From Acidimicrobiaceae bacterium (lineage in GTDB: Bacteria; Actinomycetota; Acidimicrobiia; Acidimicrobiales; MedAcidi-G1): DNA of 17,333 nucleotides. Within the stretch, counting starts at the first letter, position 1; each line of letters starts with the position of its first letter. Position numbers and translations under genes: made by a program. The stretch spans positions 8,920 to 26,252 of the forward strand of contig PBUO01000076.1 of assembly GCA_002727895.1 (NCBI GenBank), in the 5' to 3' direction. The notes beneath the pieces were generated by a model. It saw only the letters and a program-made list of their open reading frames with translations. It was not told the origin of the DNA and made no database searches. Positions 1-5,963 of the stretch are shown piece after piece.

Positions 1-138
1 TGCGACTGGGACGACGACGACCCGGTGGCCGTCCTGCGTCGGCTGTGGACCGACTACGAGCCACAGATGCTGCCCTACCTGGACCGGGCCGTCGACCCGT
101 CGGCCGCCCCCAGCTACGGCGTGGCGGGCGACCCGTGA
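1..138 (+). CDS. C-terminal fragment of an unidentified protein (possibly DUF1028)
   Basis: The first 45 codons of the window are open in frame 1 and end at TGA 136-138; the start lies outside the window. The visible tail is acidic at first (CDWDDDDPVAVLRRLW) and ends in APSYGVAGDP. The DPVAxLRRL pattern resembles the C-terminal end of DUF1028 (Ntn-hydrolase-like) proteins, but that is recalled family knowledge and the fragment is too short to be sure. Its stop codon overlaps the GTG start of the following oxygenase by 4 bp (GTGA), which shows that the two genes are translationally coupled and that this frame is really coding. Function is otherwise unknown. Confidence 0.6.
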   Translation, partial: CDWDDDDPVAVLRRLWTDYEPQMLPYLDRAVDPSAAPSYGVAGDP

Positions 139-1040
139 TCCCGGCGCTCGTCCCGGGAGCCAACCTGAACTGGGAGCAGGTCGAGGCGTTCCACCGGGAC
201 GGCGTCCTGACCGTGCCGGACGCCGTCACGCCCGCCCAGTTGGCCGCGCTCCGGGCCGACATGGACGGCTGGGTGGCCGAGAGCCGCCAGCACGACGGCC
301 CGTGGGGGGAGACGGTCGACGGACGACCCCGGTTCGACGTCCAGCCGGGCCACTCGGTCGAGCGGCCGGCCCTGCGACGCATCGGGGCCCCGACCGAGGT
401 GTCCGACGCGTACCTGGACGTCGCCGTGGACAGCCCAATGGTCGACATGGTGGCCACCCTCGTCGGCCCGGATGTGAAGCTGCACCACACGAAGGTCAAC
501 GCCAAGCAGCCCGGGTCGGCCACCGAGGTGCGGTGGCACCAGGACTTCCCCTTCACGCCACACTCCAACGACTCGCTGGTTACCGCACTACTGATGGTCG
601 ACGACGTGACCGACGAGAACGGGCCGCTGGAGGTAGCCCCCGGTTCGCACCGGGGCCCGATCCACTCGTTGTGGCACGACGGCGCCTTCACCGGAGCGGT
701 GGCCGACGAGGTGGCGGCCGACGCGGCCCGCGGTGCGGTGCGGTGCACGGGTTCGGCGGGCTCGGTGTGCCTCATGCACACCCGGCTCCTCCACGCCTCG
801 GCGCCCAACCTGTCGGACCGGCCCCGCACAATGTTCATCTGCGTCTACTCGGCGGGCGACGCCGTGCCGTGCGCCCCGAACCCGGTGCCCACCGTGCACC
901 AGGGCCGCGTCGTGCGTGGGGCCGACCCGTGCCGCGTTCGGACCGAGGCGCTGGAGGTCGACCTGCCTGAGTACCCGAAGGTCGCCTCGTTCTTCAGCCA
1001 GCAGGAGGATTCGGTCCCGAGGGACGGAGAGGGAGGTTGA
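135..1040 (+). CDS. PhyH-family 2-oxoglutarate/Fe(II)-dependent dioxygenase
   Basis: A cytosolic non-haem iron oxygenase of the phytanoyl-CoA dioxygenase (PhyH) family, 301 aa. The Fe(II) facial triad is visible as H135-x-D137 (in RWHQDFPF) and distal H220 (LLHASAPN). The following SDRPR gives R231 as the likely 2-oxoglutarate-binding arginine, and APGSHRG is also typical of the family. I chose GTG 135 because it overlaps the upstream stop as GTGA and the protein then begins just before the usual N-terminal helix (NLNWEQVEAFHRDGVLTVPD). An upstream ATG at 45 would add 30 residues that overlap the preceding gene. The next gene starts 1 nt after the stop, so the two form one transcript. The substrate cannot be read from sequence; PhyH enzymes hydroxylate many small molecules. 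Family call firm, substrate unknown. Confidence 0.88.
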   Translation: MIPALVPGANLNWEQVEAFHRDGVLTVPDAVTPAQLAALRADMDGWVAESRQHDGPWGETVDGRPRFDVQPGHSVERPALRRIGAPTEVSDAYLDVAVDSPMVDMVATLVGPDVKLHHTKVNAKQPGSATEVRWHQDFPFTPHSNDSLVTALLMVDDVTDENGPLEVAPGSHRGPIHSLWHDGAFTGAVADEVAADAARGAVRCTGSAGSVCLMHTRLLHASAPNLSDRPRTMFICVYSAGDAVPCAPNPVPTVHQGRVVRGADPCRVRTEALEVDLPEYPKVASFFSQQEDSVPRDGEGG

Positions 1041-1041
1041 G

Positions 1042-1911
1042 GTGACCCGGACCGTGTACCTGAACGGGGCCTTCGTGGACGAGGCAGAGGCGAAGGTGCC
1101 GATCATGGACCGGGGCCTGCTGTTCGCCGACGCCGTCTACGAGGGGATCGGCGTGCTGGACGGGCGCCTGGTCGACGGGGCCAAGCACCTCGACCGACTC
1201 GGTCGGTCGCTAGCCGCTGTGGACATCCCCGCGCCGATGGGCCGAGACGAGCTGGTCGCCGTCCTCCGCGAGCTGGTGGCCCGGGACGGGCTGGACGAGG
1301 GGTTCCTGTACCTCCACGTCACCCGGGGCGTGGTCGAGCGCAACTACGTGCACGCCGGGGACCTGGTGCCCACTGTCTTCGCCTTCACCCAGGCGCAGCA
1401 TGGGGTGGCCGCCGACGGCGAGTCGGTGGTGCGGACCATGCGAACCTTCCCCGACCTACGGTGGGCCCGACGGGACGTCAAGACCACCAACCTGCTGGGT
1501 CAGGTGCTGGCCAAGCAGGCGGCAGCCGAGGCGGGCGACGACGAGGCTCTCCTGGTGAAGGGCGACGCCGGTGACGGCGCGGCTGAGGTGACCGAGGGCG
1601 GGGCGGTGAGCTTTTTCCCGGTGGTCGACGGCCGCCTGCTGGTGCGGCCGCTGTCGCCGGAGATCCTGCCCGGGGTGACCCGCAGCTCGGTGCTTCCGGT
1701 GGCCGCCGCCGAGGGGCTGGCCGTCGAAGAGCGGACCTACACGCTGGCCGAGGCCCTGGCGGCCGACGAGGCGTTCATCACCGGCGCGTCCAGTTACGTC
1801 GAGCCGGTGGGAGCCATCGACGGCGTGCCGGTGGGCGACGGCGCTGTCGGCCCGTTGACCCGTCGGCTGCGTGCCGCCTACCTGGCCGACGTCCGGGGGC
1901 GCCTCCTCTGA
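1042..1911 (+). CDS. Class IV PLP aminotransferase, D-amino-acid-transaminase-like
   Basis: A 289-aa fold-type IV aminotransferase. The N-terminus (YLNGAFVDEAEAKVPIMDRGLLFADAVYEGI) and the segment DVKTTNLLGQVLAKQAA closely follow D-alanine transaminase (Dat). The PLP lysine is K147, and the cofactor-contacting glutamate is E185 in VTEGG. The C-terminal half is conserved in outline, with SPEILPGVTRSSVL and ITGASSYVEPVGAIDG. The start is GTG 1042, 1 nt after the oxygenase stop, behind a purine-rich GGAGAGGGAGG. The carboxylate-trap motif of Dat (R-x-H, R98/H100 in the Bacillus enzyme) reads R100-N-Y102 here, so His is replaced by Tyr, and the serine run after VTEG is altered to VTEGGAVSFF. Substrate preference may therefore differ from D-alanine. 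Branched-chain transaminase or aminodeoxychorismate lyase are less likely alternatives. Confidence 0.85.
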   Translation: MTRTVYLNGAFVDEAEAKVPIMDRGLLFADAVYEGIGVLDGRLVDGAKHLDRLGRSLAAVDIPAPMGRDELVAVLRELVARDGLDEGFLYLHVTRGVVERNYVHAGDLVPTVFAFTQAQHGVAADGESVVRTMRTFPDLRWARRDVKTTNLLGQVLAKQAAAEAGDDEALLVKGDAGDGAAEVTEGGAVSFFPVVDGRLLVRPLSPEILPGVTRSSVLPVAAAEGLAVEERTYTLAEALAADEAFITGASSYVEPVGAIDGVPVGDGAVGPLTRRLRAAYLADVRGRLL

Positions 1912-1913
1912 CG

Positions 1914-1942
1914 GGCCTGCCCTGAGGAGGAACGGGCCGGTC
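1914..1942. terminator. Possible hairpin terminator after the aminotransferase
   Basis: Three bases beyond the TGA at 1909-1911 lies an imperfect inverted repeat. GGCCTGCCC (1914-1922) pairs with GGGCCGGTC (1934-1942) across an 11-nt loop, with one mismatch and one wobble pair. There is no T-tract, so termination is only inferred from position and folding potential. Confidence 0.3.
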
Positions 1943-2108
1943 AGCCGTCGACCAGGGCGGCCAGCCAGGCGGCGAGGCGGTCGACGGCCGGGGTGCGGCC
2001 GCCCTGGGGCTACAGCAGGTGGTAGCCGGTGGTCGGGTGGTGGACCTCGGGGCCGACTACCACGAGGATTCCCCGGTCGACCAGGTCGTCGACCAGGTGC
2101 CGCACCCT
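1941..2108 (-). pseudogene. Remnant of a LysR-family (GcvA-like) regulator C-terminus
   Basis: Read on the minus strand from 2105 to a stop at 1941-1943, this otherwise empty spacer gives VRHLVDDLVDRGILVVVGPE, then a segment ending GYHLL, an in-frame TAG (2010-2012), and PQGGRTPAVDRLAAWLAALV. This matches the last 50 or so residues of GcvA-type LysR effector domains (LVADDLAAGRLV, yyLv-P, aFrdWL pattern). There is no start codon: a second in-frame TAG lies immediately upstream at 2109-2111, and the rest of a roughly 300-aa regulator is missing. The alignment is from memory, not a search. The surviving reading frame suggests fairly recent decay, with the arsR operator now abutting its truncated end. 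Confidence 0.55.
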
Positions 2109-2111
2109 CTA

Positions 2112-2133
2112 TTGATCGTATATCGTCGATGAA
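2112..2133. promoter_or_regulatory. Putative ArsR operator/promoter directly upstream of the first arsR
   Basis: An AT-rich island in GC-rich surroundings carries the inverted repeat TTGATCG-N8-CGATGAA (2112-2118 and 2127-2133; 6 of 7 arm positions pair). It ends 2 nt before the ATG at 2136. The spacer contains TATATC (2119-2124), a fair -10 element, so transcription could start at or just before the ATG and give a nearly leaderless message. ArsR-family operators are typically such dyads with TTGAT-type half-sites. This fits autorepression of the arsR-permease operon. Confidence 0.55.
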
Positions 2134-2135
2134 CT

Positions 2136-2483
2136 ATGAATGCGAAGGTCGGACAGGTGCGAGAGGAACGGGCGGCGGAGTACGCCCGGTGGTTCGCGTG
2201 CCTGGCCGATGGGACGCGGATCCGGGTTCTGCACGCCGTGGCCTCGGCCGACCGGCCCCTGACCGTGGGCGACGTTGTCGACGCCGTCGGCCGCAGCCAG
2301 TCGACCGTGTCGCGCCACCTGCGCCTCCTGGCCGACGAGGGATACGTGTTCCTCCGACCCGACGGGGTCCGGACGCTGGTCACCGTCAACGCCGAATGCA
2401 TGGTCGACTTGCCTGCCGCAGCAGCCGAGATCATGGGCGCCGCCGGGTTCGCCGAGTCCGCCGGGCCCACCGAGGACGGCTGA
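2136..2483 (+). CDS. ArsR/SmtB-family winged-helix repressor
   Basis: A 115-aa DNA-binding repressor. The core ARWFACLADGTRIRVLHAV is followed by the helix-turn-helix (LTVGDVVDAVGRSQSTVSRHLRLL in outline, recognition helix about residues 54-64) and a wing (GYVFLRPDGVRTLVTV). ATG 2136 is chosen because it lies right after the palindromic operator and gives a family-sized protein; no clear ribosome binding site precedes it. The CxC metal site of classical arsenite sensors (ELCVCDL) is absent, replaced by LTVGDVV. The only cysteines are C22 and C88, so the inducer may be bound differently or may not be inorganic arsenite. The permease gene begins 1 nt after its stop, so the regulator very likely controls that transporter. 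Confidence 0.9.
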   Translation: MNAKVGQVREERAAEYARWFACLADGTRIRVLHAVASADRPLTVGDVVDAVGRSQSTVSRHLRLLADEGYVFLRPDGVRTLVTVNAECMVDLPAAAAEIMGAAGFAESAGPTEDG

Positions 2484-2484
2484 C

Positions 2485-3411
2485 GTGGTCGCCGACACCC
2501 TCGTCCTCCTCGCCTGGCTGGTGGCCCTGTTCTTCGGCGTCACCACGCTGCTCCACCTCGGCCAACGCCGGTTCGGTCCCGAGCGGATCCGGGCCTGGAT
2601 GGGAGGGCCGCCGCTCGTCGCCGCCCTAAAGGGCATCGCCGTCGGCTTCCTGACCCCCTTCTGAACGTTCACCGCCATCCCGATGGTCATCGGACTGCGC
2701 CAGGCCGGTGTCCGGGCCGCCGGCTGGGTGGCGTTCCTGGTCGCCGCCCCCGTCCTCGACCCCATCCTGTTCGGGGCGCTCGCCCTCATCGCCGGACCGG
2801 GCATCGCCGTGCTCTACGCGTCGGTCACGTTCGTGGCCGCGGTGGTCGTCGCCGTGGTGGCCGACCGGGCGGGCGTGGAACGCCACCTCAAGCCGATCCC
2901 AGCGGGCGGCGGGCTCGACTTGCTGGCGTCGTCCTGTGGCCCGGCCCACGAGGGGGGTGCAGCGTGCGGCCCGGAGGCCGACGAACCGTGGGCCGGCCTC
3001 CGGCACGAGGTCCCCGGAGTGCTGCGTGCCGGCATGGGACTGCTGCGCAGCATCGGCCCGATCCTGCTGGTCGGCGTGGGCGTCGGGGTGGCCATCGAGA
3101 CCCTCGTCCCGGCCGGCGCCCTGGAGCGGATCACCGAGTCGGCCGGCGCCTTCGCCCTGCCGGTGGCCGCCGCGGTCGGCGTGCCGCTCTACTTCAACAC
3201 CGAGTTGTTCGTGCCCATCGCCGACTCGTTGACCGACGCCGGGGTGGGGATCGGCGCCATCGTGGCACTCACCATCGCCGGGGCGGGGGCCAACGTTCCC
3301 GAGTTCGTCCTGCTGGGTCGGCTCATGGACCGACGGCTGCTGTCGACGTTGTTCGGCTACGTCTTCCTGGTCGCCCTCGGCGGAGGGGCGGTGGCCCAAC
3401 TCGTCGGCTGA
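2485..3411 (+). CDS. ArsP/DUF318-family permease with in-frame TGA, probable selenoprotein
   Basis: A polytopic inner-membrane permease of the DUF318/COG0701 family, which includes ArsP, an exporter of trivalent organoarsenicals. Read from GTG 2485 (1 nt after arsR, behind GAGGA) to TGA 3409-3411 it gives 308 aa, about the family length. It has two halves of several membrane helices joined by a loop with C151 and C161 (both in CGP). The frame is interrupted only by TGA 2662-2664 at residue 60, within GFLTPF-[TGA]-TFTAIPMVIG. The family motif is TPFCSCSTIP, so the TGA sits exactly at the first Cys; the second Cys is Phe. The counterpart motif in the second half reads PLYFNTELFVPIA. A SECIS-like hairpin follows. 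I infer selenocysteine at 60. Alternatives are a nonsense mutation, a sequencing error, or a short protein starting at ATG 2683, which would lack the first helices and the motif. Confidence 0.72.
2673..2699 (+). promoter_or_regulatory. Candidate bacterial SECIS element
   Basis: Immediately downstream of the in-frame TGA (2662-2664) a hairpin can form. CCGAT (2680-2684) pairs perfectly with ATCGG (2689-2693) around the four-base loop GGTC (2685-2688). Below it, CGC (2673-2675) can pair with GCG (2697-2699) across a 4/3 internal loop. Bacterial SECIS elements that bind SelB carry GG (usually GGU) at the start of the apical loop, roughly 16 to 37 nt after the UGA. Here the GG begins after exactly 20 intervening bases, close to the 18 in E. 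coli fdhF as I recall it. It lies inside coding sequence, as bacterial SECIS elements do. Confidence 0.6.
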
Positions 3412-3444
3412 GCGACCCGGTACGGGACCCTCCTCGAACGCTGG

Positions 3445-4272
3445 TCAGTAGTCCCGGCGCTCCGCGGCCCCGTGGTACAGCACGTCGGACAGGGCCGCGT
3501 TGGCGGCGGCCCGGATCCGGCGCCTCTCGTCGGTCATTTCGGCCACCGGGCGGGGGACCAAGGTGAACGCCAGGTCCACGGGATGGTCTCCCACGGCGAT
3601 CACGTGGTGCTCGCCCCGGGCTGGACGCAGGTCGGCACCGACATAGGCCTGGAAGGCCACCCCGATCCGGCGACCGTCGGTCCGGTTGGGGCGCGACCCG
3701 TGGACCAGCCACGGGTGGTGGAGCGACATCTGTCCGGGACTCAACACCACGTCCACCGCCGCGTCGAGGTCTACCCCGGCCACCTCCTGGCCCCGGGTGA
3801 GGATGTTGTCGGGTCCGAAGTGGTCCTCGTGGGGGTGGATGCCCTCGCGGTGGCTGCCCGGCACCATGGCCACGCAGCCGTTCTCCGGTGTGCTGGCCGT
3901 CAGGGCCACCCAGGCGGTGACCATGTCGTCGGTGTCGATCCCCATGTAGGTCGAGTCCTGGTGCCAGCTCACGTACCCGGCGCTGTCCGGCTCCTTGACG
4001 AACAGCACCGAGTTGAGCAGGGCGGTGGGCCGGTCGACCACCGACGCCACGCAGTCGAGGATCCGATCGTGCACGGCCAGGTCGGCCAGGAACGGCAGCA
4101 CCAGGTGGGCGTTGTTGCGGTGCCCGGCGTGGAGGTCCTCGGGGAACCGGGCCTCGGCGCCCTCAAGGGCGGCCAGCGCCTCGGCGGCCTCTGCCTCGGT
4201 GAGCACGTCGATGGGTGCCAGCCAGCCCTCGGTCCGGTAGTGGGCCACCTGGGCGTCGGTCAGGGCGGGCAC
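3445..4272 (-). CDS. PhyH-family 2-oxoglutarate/Fe(II)-dependent dioxygenase
   Basis: A 275-aa cytosolic non-haem iron hydroxylase with textbook PhyH motifs: H104-x-D106 in SWHQDSTYMG, distal H191 in LVHGSRPNRTDGRR, and R201 or R202 for 2-oxoglutarate. Conserved AWVALTASTPENGCVAMVPGSHREGIHPH surrounds them in outline. The start ATG (4270-4272) gives the standard opening LTDAQVAHYRTEGWLAP. It converges on the permease (33-bp gap) and diverges from the DUF983 gene (41-bp gap), so it is a single-gene unit. It has the clearest family signature of the three PhyH proteins here and is not a close copy of the other two. The substrate cannot be deduced; neighbouring catabolic genes suggest a small amino or carboxylic compound. 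Confidence 0.92.
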   Translation of the reverse strand: MPALTDAQVAHYRTEGWLAPIDVLTEAEAAEALAALEGAEARFPEDLHAGHRNNAHLVLPFLADLAVHDRILDCVASVVDRPTALLNSVLFVKEPDSAGYVSWHQDSTYMGIDTDDMVTAWVALTASTPENGCVAMVPGSHREGIHPHEDHFGPDNILTRGQEVAGVDLDAAVDVVLSPGQMSLHHPWLVHGSRPNRTDGRRIGVAFQAYVGADLRPARGEHHVIAVGDHPVDLAFTLVPRPVAEMTDERRRIRAAANAALSDVLYHGAAERRDY

Positions 4273-4300
4273 GGCTGCGCACCGTACCGGTCGCCATGGG

Positions 4301-4314
4301 TACCGTCGACGGTA
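4301..4314. promoter_or_regulatory. 14-bp perfect palindrome abutting the DUF983 start codon
   Basis: TACCGTCGACGGTA is a perfect 14-bp dyad in the 41-bp region between the divergent PhyH gene (start 4272) and the DUF983 gene; its last base is the A of the chosen ATG. This is a natural position for an operator controlling one or both genes. No protein is known to bind it, and self-complementary GC-rich words occur by chance in such DNA. Confidence 0.3.
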
Positions 4315-4715
4315 TGTCGAGGAGCGCTATCGGCGACGACGGACGGATGCGGGTCCTGGTCCGCGGCCTGCTGGCGGCGTGTCCGACCTGCGGGGGCCGG
4401 GGCTTATTCCACCGGCCGGACCGTCGCGGCTGGCTGAGGATCCGGCCCACCTGCCCCGGCTGTGGGCTGGCCTTCGAACGGACGCACGGGCACTGGATCG
4501 GTGCGGTGGCCGTCAACACCGTCATGTCGGCGGCGGCGATCCTCGTCGCCCTGGTCGTCTCGTTCGTCGCGACGTGGCCGGATTCGGAGGTGGTCGAGGT
4601 GCTCCTGCCCACCGTCGGCACCTCGCTGGTGGCGCCCCTCGTCCTCGCCCCGACCAGTCGAACCCTGTGGACGGCCCTGGTGGTGCTCGTGCTTCCGCCG
4701 GAGGCGCCAACCTGA
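4314..4715 (+). CDS. DUF983-family zinc-ribbon membrane protein
   Basis: A 133-aa protein with an N-terminal cytosolic zinc ribbon, C23-P-T-C26 and C47-P-G-C50 (CPTCGGRGLF and CPGCGLAFER). Two hydrophobic segments follow, about residues 61-86 (WIGAVAVNTVMSAAAILVAL onward) and 94-128. This arrangement is that of DUF983 proteins, whose function is not established. Start choice is uncertain: ATG 4314 follows a perfect palindrome, while in-frame ATGs at 4296 and 4347 are alternatives. The one at 4347 would give the common opening MRVLVRGLLAACP. None has a convincing ribosome binding site. It is separated by 56 bp from the ectoine hydrolase gene. Confidence 0.82.
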   Translation: MSRSAIGDDGRMRVLVRGLLAACPTCGGRGLFHRPDRRGWLRIRPTCPGCGLAFERTHGHWIGAVAVNTVMSAAAILVALVVSFVATWPDSEVVEVLLPTVGTSLVAPLVLAPTSRTLWTALVVLVLPPEAPT

Positions 4716-4732
4716 TCTAGCCTCCGCGGACC

Positions 4733-4748
4733 GCGGCCGGCCGGCCGC
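4733..4748. repeat. 16-bp perfect palindrome upstream of doeA-like gene
   Basis: GCGGCCGGCCGGCCGC is fully self-complementary and lies in the 56-bp gap between the DUF983 stop and the start of the ectoine hydrolase gene. It could be an operator for the catabolic operon or a terminator-like hairpin. It consists only of G and C, so chance occurrence in this composition is a real possibility. Confidence 0.3.
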
Positions 4749-4771
4749 CACCGTCGACCACGGGGGGACCG

Positions 4772-5956
4772 ATGCCCGACGTTGAGTTGCCGTTCAGCCG
4801 TCAGGAGTACGCCGAGCGCCTGGCCAAGGTGCGCCGCTCCATGGAGGCGCGAGGCATTGAGGTCCTGGTGGCCGCCGACCCGTCCAACATGTCGTGGCTG
4901 ACCGGCTACGACGGCTGGTCCTTCTACCCCCCGCAGGCCGTCATCGTCACCCACGACGGCGAGCCATGGTGGTGGGGTCGCCGCATGGACGCCAACGGGG
5001 CCCGGCGCACCGTCTACATGGACGAGGCCCGCATCCTCGACTATTCCGACGACCACGTCATGTCGGCTGAGAAGCACGCCTTCGGCCAGCTGGCTGGCCT
5101 GCTCGACGGGATGGGCCACGGCTCGGCCCGGGTCGGCGTGGAGCTCGACAACTACTACTACTCGGCGGCGTCGCACCAGCACCTGTGCGCCGGCCTGCCC
5201 GAAGCCGAGGTGGTCGACGCCACGGCGCTCGTGAACTGGCAGCGGGGCGTCAAGTCGTCGCAGGAACTGGAGTACATGCGTCGGGGCGCCCGGATCGTGG
5301 AGCGCATGCACGCCCGCATCCGCGAGGTCATCGAGCCGGGGATGCGCAAGTGCGACCTGGTGGCCGAGATCTACGCCACCGGCGTGTCGGGCACCGAGGA
5401 GTTCGGCGGCGACTACCCGGCGTTCGTGCCCATGCTCCCCACCGGCGAAGACGCTTCGGCCCCCCACCTGACCTGGGACGACAAGCCGCTGAAGGTCGGC
5501 GAGGGAACCTTCTTCGAGATCGCCGGCGCCCACCGCCGCTACCAGTTGCCGCTGTGCCGGACCACCTTCTTAGGCCGTCCGCCGGACGACATGCGGCGGG
5601 CCGAGGCCGCCGTGCTGTCCGCTCTAGAGGCCGGCCTCGACGCGGCCCGGGCCGGCAACCGGGCGTGCGACATGGCCCGGCGCTTCTACTCGGTCATGGA
5701 GGACGCCGGCTTCCACAAGGAGGGCCGCTGCGGCTACCCAATCGGCATCAGCTACCCGCCCGACTGGGGGGAGCGGACAATCTCCCTGCGCGACACCGAC
5801 GAGACGACGTTCGAGCCGGGCATGACCTTCCACTTCATGCCCGGGCTGTGGATGGACACGTGGGGCCTGGAGATCACCGAGAGCTTCGTGGTGGTCGAGG
5901 ACGGACCGGGCGAACCGCTGGCCGACGTGCCGCGGGCGCTGCACGTGAAGGGCTGA
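4772..5956 (+). CDS. doeA: Ectoine hydrolase-like M24 (creatinase-fold) protein
   Basis: Probable ectoine hydrolase (EC 3.5.4.44), which opens the ectoine ring to N-acetyl-2,4-diaminobutyrate in the cytosol. At 394 aa it matches the usual DoeA length. It has the creatinase N-terminal domain (PSNMSWLTGYDGWSFYPPQA about residues 37-56), KSSQELEYMRRGARI at the linker, and a pita-bread catalytic domain. The domain carries GGDYPAFVPMLPTGEDASAP, PHLTWDD and the C-terminal stretch GYPIGISYPPDWGERTISLR beginning about residue 321. Like other DoeA and creatinase proteins it lacks the full metal ligand set of aminopeptidase P (family knowledge). ATG 4772 follows a GGGGGG-rich ribosome binding site. An ArgE-like deacetylase begins 7 nt downstream, consistent with ectoine breakdown. 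A creatinase or related amidinohydrolase role cannot be excluded. Confidence 0.82.
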   Translation: MPDVELPFSRQEYAERLAKVRRSMEARGIEVLVAADPSNMSWLTGYDGWSFYPPQAVIVTHDGEPWWWGRRMDANGARRTVYMDEARILDYSDDHVMSAEKHAFGQLAGLLDGMGHGSARVGVELDNYYYSAASHQHLCAGLPEAEVVDATALVNWQRGVKSSQELEYMRRGARIVERMHARIREVIEPGMRKCDLVAEIYATGVSGTEEFGGDYPAFVPMLPTGEDASAPHLTWDDKPLKVGEGTFFEIAGAHRRYQLPLCRTTFLGRPPDDMRRAEAAVLSALEAGLDAARAGNRACDMARRFYSVMEDAGFHKEGRCGYPIGISYPPDWGERTISLRDTDETTFEPGMTFHFMPGLWMDTWGLEITESFVVVEDGPGEPLADVPRALHVKG

Positions 5957-5963
5957 GGCCACC

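Noticed and set aside
2683..3411. Permease annotated as a shorter gene starting at ATG 2683
   Set aside because: It would begin inside the conserved TPF...IPMVIG segment, lose the first helices, and leave the well-conserved coding stretch 2485-2661 unexplained.
3412..3444. Short CCCG-GTA-CGGG hairpin between the convergent permease and PhyH genes
   Set aside because: Only four base pairs; too weak to call a terminator.
4163..5533. 456-codon minus-strand open frame
   Set aside because: Runs antisense through doeA and DUF983 into the PhyH gene in the wrong frame; no recognisable domain.
4772..5956. Creatinase or Xaa-Pro aminopeptidase as the name for the M24 protein
   Set aside because: The GYDGWSFY and YPPDWGERTISLR stretches and the adjacent deacetylase fit ectoine hydrolase better; creatinase remains a weaker alternative.
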